The notes under the pieces were generated by a model. That model was not told where the DNA came from. It saw only the letters and a program-made list of their open reading frames with translations, and did no database searches. A stretch of DNA of 64,000 bases, taken from Lachnospiraceae bacterium (GTDB taxonomy: Bacteria; Bacillota; Clostridia; Lachnospirales; Lachnospiraceae). Both the position numbers and the translations under genes were made by a program. This document shows positions 57,675-64,000 of the stretch, piece by piece (position 1 is the stretch's first letter; each line of letters begins with the position of its first letter). The stretch spans positions 33,566 through 97,565 of the forward strand of contig JAAWCE010000033.1 in the NCBI GenBank assembly GCA_022793065.1, written 5' to 3'.

Positions 57675-57723
57675 CAGGCTTTCCGCATATGATATAAAAA
57701 AGTATGCGGAGGGCCTGTTTTTT
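57675..57723 (+). terminator. Terminator-like hairpin overlapping the amidase ribosome binding site
   Basis: CAGGCTTTCCGCATA (57675-57689) pairs over 15 bases (two G-U) with TATGCGGAGGGCCTG (57703-57717), followed by six T (57718-57723). The next base begins the ATG of the amidase. The SD GGAGGG (57708-57713) is inside the right arm, so the same structure could stop transcription and hide the SD. Confidence 0.75.
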
Positions 57724-58257
57724 ATGGCGTTAGTAGTAATTGATGCAGGACACGGGGGAGCAAATCCGGGGGCGGTATATAATGGCAGACAGGAAAAGGA
57801 TGATGTGCTTGCGCTGGCTTTGGCTGTGGGGCGGATTTTGGAACAGAATGGCGTGGATGTGTATTATACCAGAACCACGGATATCTATGAATCTCCCACA
57901 CAGAAAGCACAGGAAGGAAATGCAGTTGGAGCGGACTATTTTGTATCCATTCACCGCAACTCCAGTCCTTATCCCAATCAATATACAGGGATAGAGACAT
58001 TGGTATATAATCGTTATGGGGAGGCCGGAAGGCTGGCGTACAATATTAATTCTCAATTGGAAGCGGTAGGATTTGAGAACCAAGGGATTAATGAGCAGAC
58101 GAATCTGGTAGTGCTGAACCAGACACAGATGCCGGCGGCGCTGGTGGAGGTAGGATTTATCAATACGGATGCGGACAACCAACTGTTTGATGAGCGTTTT
58201 GATGACATTGCCAAAGCCATTGCAGACGGGATACTTGCAACCGTATGGGGGGCGTGA
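57724..58257 (+). CDS. N-acetylmuramoyl-L-alanine amidase (Amidase_3)
   Basis: The 177-residue enzyme cleaves peptidoglycan stem peptides. Zinc ligands and catalytic residues are seen in IDAGHGGANPG, the Glu of RQEKDDVLAL, SIHRNSS and ALVEVGFINT. It resembles CwlD-sized amidases but lacks a signal peptide, so it may act after lysis, in the mother cell, or as an immature form. ATG 57724 is set by the GGAGGG ten bases upstream; the longer frame from 57586 would include the hairpin. Its stop overlaps the pstS start. Confidence 0.92.
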   Translation: MALVVIDAGHGGANPGAVYNGRQEKDDVLALALAVGRILEQNGVDVYYTRTTDIYESPTQKAQEGNAVGADYFVSIHRNSSPYPNQYTGIETLVYNRYGEAGRLAYNINSQLEAVGFENQGINEQTNLVVLNQTQMPAALVEVGFINTDADNQLFDERFDDIAKAIADGILATVWGA

Positions 58258-59177
58258 ACAGTGAAGGTTTTGTGGAACGGGTCAGAAGGGCGGCGCGGGT
58301 CTTTTGGCAGTCTAAAGATTTTAGTAAAAAAGACCCCAGCGGCGAAAGAGAAAACGTGCAAAAAAGCAATGCTCAGATTACATGTGGAAGCAGAGTAATC
58401 GCAGGAGCCGCAGCGTTGCTGATAGGAATTATGACCGTTCCGCAAAATCCTTCGTCTATGTCAGGTTCTCTTCGGCTGGCAGGAAGCAGTTCTATGGAAA
58501 TGATGGCCAGTGCGTTAGCGGAAGGATTTATGGAACAAAATCCTCATGTGACTGTGACCATTGAATATGTGGGTTCATCAGCGGGTATCGAGGCAGTTTT
58601 AAACGGCAGTGCGGACATTGGAACCTCTTCCAGGAAGCTGAAAGAAGAGGAATTGGCAAGGGGAGCGGTGGAAAACATAGTGGCTATGGATGGGATTGCA
58701 ATTTGTGTGGACCCTGACAATAGAATTACGGATCTTTCCCGAAGACAGCTTGCGGACATATATACCGGGAAACTGACAAATTGGTCCCAGTTGGGAGGGG
58801 AAGATGTACCGATTGTGGTAGTGGGACATGAAGCCGGTTCCGGTACCAGAGATGCTTTTGAAGAAGCATTGGGAATTAAGGACAGATGCGTCTATGCCAA
58901 TGAGCTGAACAGCATGGGAGCGGTAAAAGCCAGAGCGGCTTTGATACCTGGAGCCATTGGATACATATCTTTTACGGTGTTGGATGATTCTGTCAGGGCA
59001 GTATCTTTGGACGGTGTGGCACCCTCTGCGGAAAATGTGGAAAATCAAAGTTATCCCTTGTGCAGACCTTTTGTTATGGTTACAAATGGAGAGATTTCTA
59101 AACAGAACGAAATTGTCAGGGCATGGTTTTCCTATGTAACCGGTCAGGAAGTATATGGGGGGATGGATCGCAGATGA
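58254..59177 (+). CDS. pstS: Phosphate ABC transporter substrate-binding protein
   Basis: About 307 residues. Family PstS/PBP_like_2 features are the phosphate-binding loops GSSSMEMMASALAEGF, GSSAGIEAVLNGSADIGTSSRKL and GHEAGSGTRDAFEE. The N-terminus has a ~55-residue basic cytoplasmic segment and then a membrane helix (VIAGAAALLIGIMTV); there is no lipobox Cys, so it is membrane-anchored rather than a lipoprotein. GTG 58254 overlaps the amidase stop (GTGA); ATG 58245 is an alternative. First gene of pstSCAB. Confidence 0.92.
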   Translation: MNSEGFVERVRRAARVFWQSKDFSKKDPSGERENVQKSNAQITCGSRVIAGAAALLIGIMTVPQNPSSMSGSLRLAGSSSMEMMASALAEGFMEQNPHVTVTIEYVGSSAGIEAVLNGSADIGTSSRKLKEEELARGAVENIVAMDGIAICVDPDNRITDLSRRQLADIYTGKLTNWSQLGGEDVPIVVVGHEAGSGTRDAFEEALGIKDRCVYANELNSMGAVKARAALIPGAIGYISFTVLDDSVRAVSLDGVAPSAENVENQSYPLCRPFVMVTNGEISKQNEIVRAWFSYVTGQEVYGGMDRR

Positions 59178-60148
59178 ATACCGGTAAAGTAAAGTTGAAG
59201 AAGGAAGTAAATTCTATACTATGCGGCCCACGAAAGAATAATATCAAAGAATCTGTGATGGAGGCGTTTTTTGCCGCCTGTGCTGCCGTCACAATCTTTG
59301 TAGTGATATCCATGACGCTTTATATGCTGATCAATGGATTACCGGCCATCAGGAAGGCGGGAGTGGAAGAAATATTGCTTCGGACAGAATGGAAACCTAC
59401 GGCAGAAGAGCCTTCTTATGGAATATTGAATATTATACTCACGTCTCTGATAGGGACTTTATCCGCTATTGTGCTGGGGGTGCCCATAGGGATTTTAACC
59501 GCTGTTTTTCTGGCGGAATGTCCTCATAAGAGAACGGCTGGGCTGGTGAAACCGGCGGTGGAACTGCTTGCGGGAATTCCATCCGTGATTTATGGATTGC
59601 TGGGGCTGTATCTGTTAAATCCATGGATGTATCGTCTGGAAAGGAAATTATTTGAAGGGTCCGAAACACATCGGTTTACGGGGGGCGCTAATTTGCTGTC
59701 TGCAGTTCTGGTATTGGCAATTATGATATTGCCCACGGTGATAAATGTCAGTGAGACGGCGCTTCGTGCCGTGCCCTCCGGCATCAGGGAAGCCTCCCTG
59801 GGATTGGGTGCCTCCCGTATTCAAACCATATTCCATGCCGTTTTGCCCGCTGCCAAATCTGGAATCTGTACGGCGGTGGTATTGGGAGTGGGCAGGGCAA
59901 TGGGGGAAGCGATGGCGATTATGATGGTATCCGGCAACAGCGTCAATGCGCCTCTTCCGTTTCAGTCCGTCCGCTTTCTCACTACGGCCCTTATTAGCGA
60001 GATGGCGTATGCTCAGGGAACACATCGGCAGGTATTGTTTACCATTGGGCTTGTATTGTTTGTATTTATCATGATGGTCAATATTTTGTTGAACTATATA
60101 TTAAAAAAAGACAAAGAATCGCATGGATATGAAAAAGAAAAGAAATAG
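59174..60148 (+). CDS. pstC: Phosphate ABC transporter permease PstC
   Basis: 324-residue permease with six helices. The family's N-terminal helix (FFAACAAVTIFVVISMTLYML), the PTAEEPSYGILNIILTSLIGT segment and the EAA loop (REASLGLGASRIQTIFHAVLP) are present. ATG 59174 overlaps the pstS stop (ATGA), so translation is coupled. It forms the pore with PstA. Confidence 0.96.
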   Translation: MNTGKVKLKKEVNSILCGPRKNNIKESVMEAFFAACAAVTIFVVISMTLYMLINGLPAIRKAGVEEILLRTEWKPTAEEPSYGILNIILTSLIGTLSAIVLGVPIGILTAVFLAECPHKRTAGLVKPAVELLAGIPSVIYGLLGLYLLNPWMYRLERKLFEGSETHRFTGGANLLSAVLVLAIMILPTVINVSETALRAVPSGIREASLGLGASRIQTIFHAVLPAAKSGICTAVVLGVGRAMGEAMAIMMVSGNSVNAPLPFQSVRFLTTALISEMAYAQGTHRQVLFTIGLVLFVFIMMVNILLNYILKKDKESHGYEKEKK

Positions 60149-61052
60149 TAAGGATATGGAACCGAAACGGAAGGCGGATAATACTTTGTACAGGATACGA
60201 GTAAGGCCTTTGGAATTGTTTCTCTCGGCGTTTATTTACGGAGCGGCGTCACTTTCGGTTTTTTTGCTGTTGGGAATGATTGGCTATATCTTTTTCAAAG
60301 GGTATGGGGAGCTTTGCCCGGATTTTTTTACCAACGCAACCAGTGCCAGGCATGGTACGGTGGGAATTGGAGGAAATTTGCTGAATACGGTGTATCTGAT
60401 TGTAATTTCGCTTTTGATAGGAATACCGGTGGGTGTGGGAGCGGCAATTTATCTAAATGAGTATGCCGCCCAGGGCCGGTTAATCAGCGCAGTAGAATTT
60501 GCCATAGAGACTTTGGCAGGAATTCCGTCCATACTATTTGGGATGTTTGGCATGGTGTTTTTTGGCGGTGTTTTGGGATTGGGATACTCGCTTCTAAATG
60601 GCGCGCTGACATTGACCTTGATGATTTTGTCTCTGATTGTACAGAATACCAGGGATGCGCTGCGGGCGGTTCCCAATAGTTATCGGGAGGGCGCCGTTGG
60701 CATGGGAGCTGCCAAATGGCACATGATTCAGACGGTTTTGCTTCCCTCGGCCGCCCCAGGAATTTTGACAGGAATTATTTTGGCCGTGGGACGTATTGTA
60801 GGAGAATCGGCGGCTTTATTATTTACGGCGGGCAGTGCGGGAGCGCTGCCAAAGCTGGGACAGGGGGTTGGAGAAGATATTGCGGAACTATTGGGAAAGA
60901 TTTTTGAATCGGGAGGAACCCTTGCGATTGCATTGTATCTGCAGATGCAGAATGGAGAATATGAGTTGGCGTTCGGCATTGGATGTGTCTTAATCTTTGT
61001 GGTATTATTGATGAATTGGGTGATCAGTCTGATTGGAGCAAAAAAGCGTTAA
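60123..61052 (+). CDS. pstA: Phosphate ABC transporter permease PstA
   Basis: 309-residue permease with the ARHGTVGIGGNLLNTVYLI region and the EAA loop (REGAVGMGAAKWHMIQTVLLP). The first ~15 codons overlap the pstC end by 26 bases in another frame. Starts at 60123 or 60129 are both possible; no strong SD. Normal family length. Confidence 0.95.
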   Translation: MDMKKKRNSKDMEPKRKADNTLYRIRVRPLELFLSAFIYGAASLSVFLLLGMIGYIFFKGYGELCPDFFTNATSARHGTVGIGGNLLNTVYLIVISLLIGIPVGVGAAIYLNEYAAQGRLISAVEFAIETLAGIPSILFGMFGMVFFGGVLGLGYSLLNGALTLTLMILSLIVQNTRDALRAVPNSYREGAVGMGAAKWHMIQTVLLPSAAPGILTGIILAVGRIVGESAALLFTAGSAGALPKLGQGVGEDIAELLGKIFESGGTLAIALYLQMQNGEYELAFGIGCVLIFVVLLMNWVISLIGAKKR

Positions 61053-61121
61053 GATGGTATGGATTAGAGGGCTTATAAAAAGGGGATGCGCTGTTGAGAA
61101 ACGGGGCGAGGATAGGATGTA

Positions 61122-61880
61122 ATGATAGAGGGCAAGATATGGGTGGAACATCTGAATCTGTATTATGGACGGAAACATGCGTTGATTGACATAAATTTGA
61201 AAATGAAAGAACATTTGATTACCGCGTTAATCGGACCCAGCGGATGCGGAAAATCCACTTTTTTAAAATGTCTTAACCGGATGAACGATTTAGTGGCAAA
61301 TACTAGGATAGAGGGTAAGATTCTGTTGGATGGGGAGAATATTTATGACAAAAGAGTGGACACAACATTGCTTAGAAAAAAGGTTGGAATGGTGTTTCAG
61401 CAGCCCAATCCTTTTCCCATGAGCATTTATGACAATATCGCTTATGGACCGAGGCTTCATGGAGTTAAGAACAGAGAAGAATTAAACCGCAGGGTGGAGG
61501 AAGCGTTAAAGGGTGCCGCAATTTATGATGAGGTGAAAGATCATATGAAGAAATCTGCGTTCAGCCTTTCCGGCGGGCAGCAGCAAAGACTATGTATAGC
61601 AAGGGCATTGGCGGTGGAACCGGAAGTGTTGTTGATGGATGAACCCACTTCAGCGCTGGACCCGGTTTCCACGCTGAAAATTGAGAATTTAATGAAGCGT
61701 TTGAAAAAAAATTATACGGTGGTGGTTGTGACGCACAATATGCAGCAGGCAGCCAGAGTGGCGGATGATACGGCTTTTTTTCTTGCAGGAGAAGTGGTGG
61801 AATTTGGTTCTGCGGATCAAATTTTTTGTCGGCCTTTGGATAAAAGAACAGAACAGTATATTACCGGACGTTTTGGGTAA
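61122..61880 (+). CDS. pstB: Phosphate ABC transporter ATPase PstB
   Basis: 252-residue ATPase: Walker [11 protein letters not shown]-loop [19 protein letters not shown] (a PstB signature), [10 protein letters not shown], Walker [13 protein letters not shown] and switch His in [10 protein letters not shown]. It energises PstCA. It is followed after 46 bases by a Na/Pi cotransporter gene, grouping two phosphate-uptake systems. A separate phoU was not seen. Confidence 0.97.
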   Translation: MIEGKIWVEHLNLYYGRKHALIDINLKMKEHLITALIGPSGCGKSTFLKCLNRMNDLVANTRIEGKILLDGENIYDKRVDTTLLRKKVGMVFQQPNPFPMSIYDNIAYGPRLHGVKNREELNRRVEEALKGAAIYDEVKDHMKKSAFSLSGGQQQRLCIARALAVEPEVLLMDEPTSALDPVSTLKIENLMKRLKKNYTVVVVTHNMQQAARVADDTAFFLAGEVVEFGSADQIFCRPLDKRTEQYITGRFG

Positions 61881-61926
61881 GGATACTATGGGAGAAACGG
61901 AGCGTGTAACATAAGAGAGGGCATAT

Positions 61927-63705
61927 ATGGATTTCTTTGACTTTTTGACAATGATAGGCGGGTTGGCGCTTTTCTTATATGGTATGCACTTGCTGGGAGA
62001 GGGATTGGCAAAAGTAGCCGGAGGTAAATTTGAACAGATTTTGGAAAGGCTCACAGATAATCCAGTCAAAGCGGTATTTATGGGAGCGGGTGTTACGGCG
62101 GTGATTCAATCTTCTTCCGCTGCGACGGTTATGGTGGTGGGATTTGTCAATTCCGGCATTATGAAGCTGCAGCAGGCGGTGGGAATTATTATGGGTGCAA
62201 ATGTGGGAACCACGATTACATCCTGGATTTTGGGCGCTCAGGGGATTGACAGCAATTCTTTTTTGGTGAGAATGTGTAAACCGGCGTCTTTTTCTCCTAT
62301 TTTGGCAATCATTGGAGTGGTTCTGATTAGTGTGACAGGAAGGGGCGGCGCCGCTCAAAGAGATAGGAAAAAAAGCATTGGAGTCATACTGATAGGATTT
62401 GCTATTTTAATGTTTGGAATGGATACCATGAGCGGCGCGGTGAAACCGCTGGCAGATGTGCCCGAATTTACCGGACTTTTGACCAGGTTTACCAATCCGT
62501 TTCTGGGAGTGCTGGCGGGGACTGCATTGACGGCTGTGCTGCAGTCTTCTTCGGCTTCGGTGGGAATCCTGCAAGCCCTTTGCGCTACAGGCGCCGTGGG
62601 ATATGGTGCGGCAATTCCGATTATTATGGGGCAGAATATTGGAACTTGCGCCACAGCGATGTTATCAGGAATGGGCGCGGGAAAAAACGCAAAAAGAGCC
62701 GCGCTGGTGCATCTTTATTTTAACGTCATTGGAACACTTTTATTTATGGCCTTTTTTTATCTTTTGAATATGGTAAGACCTTTTGCATTTCTGGACATGG
62801 CGGCCACGCCCTTTGGGATTGCGGCGGTGCACAGTGTCTTTAATATTCTGTCCACGTTAGTATTGTTACCCTTTTCCGGCGGACTGGTAAAGCTTGCTTG
62901 TCTGTCCGTCAGGGAGGCGGATTCGTCGGAAGAGGAAGAGAATGTACTGCAGTTATTGGATGTGCGTTTTCTGGAGATGCCTTCTTATGCCGTGGAACGC
63001 AGCAGGACCGTGGCGGGTATTATGGCGGAACAGGCACAGAAAGCTATGAATCTGGCAATGGGGCTTCTGCGGTCCTATACGAAAGAAGCGGCGGATGAAG
63101 TGGAAGCTTTGGAATGTAGCGTGGATGCAATGGAGGATGCGTTGGGGGAATATTTGGTAAAACTCAGTGCCAAAGATATGCCGGAGAAGGACAGTCATGT
63201 ACTTTCTACCATTCTTCACTGTATAGGCGACTTTGAACGGATTTCCGACCACGCAAGAAATGTAAAGGAATCCGTGGAAGATATGGTGGAAAAGGGGATG
63301 CAGTTTTCGGACAAGGCTGGGGAAGAGTTGGACATTGTATCTAAGGCGGTGTGCGATATTTTGGATTTGGCTATGAGAAGTTTTCGAGAAGGAAATTTGC
63401 AGTTGGCGAGACAGGTGGAACCATTAGAAGAGGTCATTGACGGACTGAATCTGGATGTCAGGCGGCGTCATGTGAAACGACTCAGAAAGGGGAAATGCAC
63501 CATAGAGCTTGGATTTCTTCTTTCCGACATTGTAATGAATATGGAAAGGGTATCGGATCATTGTTCCAATATAGCGGTTAGCATGCTTCAGGCGGAGGAA
63601 GAAGAATTTGACACCCATGCCTATCTGGACAGACTGAAACAGGAGGATAACATTGAATTCCGCGGCAAGGTTTTGGCATATGGGGAACGATATCGTCTGC
63701 CGTGA
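61927..63705 (+). CDS. Na/Pi cotransporter family protein with PhoU-like tail
   Basis: 592 residues. Two inverted repeats of the NptA/PNaS fold carry the hallmark QSSSA (AVIQSSSAATVMVVGF and AVLQSSSASVGILQAL), with about nine helices to residue ~340. The C-terminal ~220 residues form two PhoU-like helical bundles (ILHCIGDFERISDHARNV; SDIVMNMERVSDHCSNI). It probably moves phosphate with sodium, perhaps as exporter or importer regulated by its own PhoU domain. ATG follows GAGAGGG. A strong terminator closes the operon. Confidence 0.94.
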   Translation: MDFFDFLTMIGGLALFLYGMHLLGEGLAKVAGGKFEQILERLTDNPVKAVFMGAGVTAVIQSSSAATVMVVGFVNSGIMKLQQAVGIIMGANVGTTITSWILGAQGIDSNSFLVRMCKPASFSPILAIIGVVLISVTGRGGAAQRDRKKSIGVILIGFAILMFGMDTMSGAVKPLADVPEFTGLLTRFTNPFLGVLAGTALTAVLQSSSASVGILQALCATGAVGYGAAIPIIMGQNIGTCATAMLSGMGAGKNAKRAALVHLYFNVIGTLLFMAFFYLLNMVRPFAFLDMAATPFGIAAVHSVFNILSTLVLLPFSGGLVKLACLSVREADSSEEEENVLQLLDVRFLEMPSYAVERSRTVAGIMAEQAQKAMNLAMGLLRSYTKEAADEVEALECSVDAMEDALGEYLVKLSAKDMPEKDSHVLSTILHCIGDFERISDHARNVKESVEDMVEKGMQFSDKAGEELDIVSKAVCDILDLAMRSFREGNLQLARQVEPLEEVIDGLNLDVRRRHVKRLRKGKCTIELGFLLSDIVMNMERVSDHCSNIAVSMLQAEEEEFDTHAYLDRLKQEDNIEFRGKVLAYGERYRLP

Positions 63706-63710
63706 GAGAA

Positions 63711-63743
63711 AAATACGGCCCTTTGTGTAAGGGCCGTATTTTT
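63711..63743 (+). terminator. Intrinsic terminator after the phosphate operon
   Basis: AAATACGGCCCTT pairs with AAGGGCCGTATTT, followed by a T-run. The A-run on the other side also allows it to serve the minus-strand gene at the window end. Confidence 0.92.
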
Positions 63744-63843
63744 AAGCATTGATTACAATTTATAGCATTATATCAATTTTATAGTCCCAATTTCTGTTTG
63801 TGTTTATAGCACATATTTCCAAAAATTGGGGGTGTATACTCAT

Positions 63844-64000
63844 TCATTCCATTGAATTTGATTGATTCATATCGGATTCATGCATAAGACTATTCCAATC
63901 AATACGAACACACCATTTTACATGCCGCCATTCTGGATAACTCTTTAAATCATATTTTATGGCAGTGCCTTCGAAAATCAAATTATCAGTTTCTCCGCTG
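63844..64000 (-). CDS. C-terminal fragment of a hypothetical gene, cut by window edge
   Basis: On the minus strand a frame is open from the right edge (63999) for 51 codons to TGA at 63844. It ends SGETDNLIFEGTAIKYDL..., WRHVKWCVRIDWNSLMHESD and NQSNSME. Composition is protein-like with several Trp. It converges on the phosphate-operon terminator. The ~100 bases between it and the terminator are AT-rich with no feature. Family unknown because most of the gene is outside. Confidence 0.5.
   Translation of the reverse strand, partial: SGETDNLIFEGTAIKYDLKSYPEWRHVKWCVRIDWNSLMHESDMNQSNSME

Noticed and set aside
57586..57723. 46-residue N-terminal extension of the amidase
   Set aside because: It covers the 15-bp hairpin and T-run; the catalytic domain starts immediately after ATG 57724.

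Overview
The window looks like a chromosomal segment of an anaerobic Firmicute of class Clostridia, most likely Lachnospiraceae. This is inferred from a CIRCE-controlled groESL, smpB next to ssrA, families common in that group (YqeG, DUF3842, DUF5688, viroplasmin-type RNase H), low-to-moderate GC content and strong GGAGG ribosome binding sites. No phage, plasmid, insertion sequence or CRISPR array was seen. Almost every gene is on the plus strand. The exceptions are an ECF transporter S component, a doubtful small ORF near 21.2 kb and a gene fragment cut by the right edge.

Layout. 1-2.6 kb: two surface proteins with Ser/Thr/Pro-rich linkers (the first is cut by the left edge). 2.7-5.3 kb: a ferredoxin-domain aldo/keto reductase and enolase. 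5.5-13.7 kb: a five-gene oligopeptide (Opp/Dpp-type) ABC importer with its own promoter. Its OppC carries an RCC1-like propeller and its OppF an extra ~180-residue domain. 13.8-17.9 kb: a small membrane protein, secG, rnr, smpB and tmRNA. 18-21 kb: UDP-galactopyranose mutase and a two-domain glycosyltransferase. 21.5-24.3 kb: CIRCE-groES-groEL and a BlaI-type repressor. 24.6-25.5 kb (minus): an ECF S component behind a strong promoter and a ~320-nt structured leader. 25.6-31.3 kb: a hypothetical gene, a DUF3842 gene behind a triple repeat, yqeG, aroE, an aroK-aroQ fusion, efp and a DUF5688 gene. 31.4-36.9 kb: tRNA-Arg(CCG) inside an inverted repeat, an SH3 protein, a small helical protein, gdhA and a diguanylate cyclase. 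37-44.7 kb: RNase H, an RluF-type pseudouridine synthase, ligA, metA, a hypothetical gene and a TldD/TldE-type pair. 44.8-52.2 kb: a hybrid histidine kinase, hisS, aspS and a phosphopantetheinyl transferase. 52.2-57.6 kb: a heterodimeric ABC exporter, a coiled-coil protein and an acetyltransferase. 57.7-63.7 kb: an amidase overlapping pstS-pstC-pstA-pstB, then a Na/Pi cotransporter with a PhoU-like tail.

Most genes are housekeeping: protein synthesis and rescue (hisS, aspS, efp, smpB/ssrA), folding (groESL), the shikimate pathway, ammonium assimilation and phosphate uptake. The most unusual signals are of two kinds. The first is domain insertions in the peptide importer. The second is non-coding structure: a hairpin family with a conserved loop and changed basal stem (one copy before yqeG, three in tandem before aspS), a 32-bp leader shared by two unrelated genes, a tRNA enclosed by a 16-bp inverted repeat, a terminator-like hairpin that contains the ribosome binding site of the amidase, and the long leader of the ECF gene.
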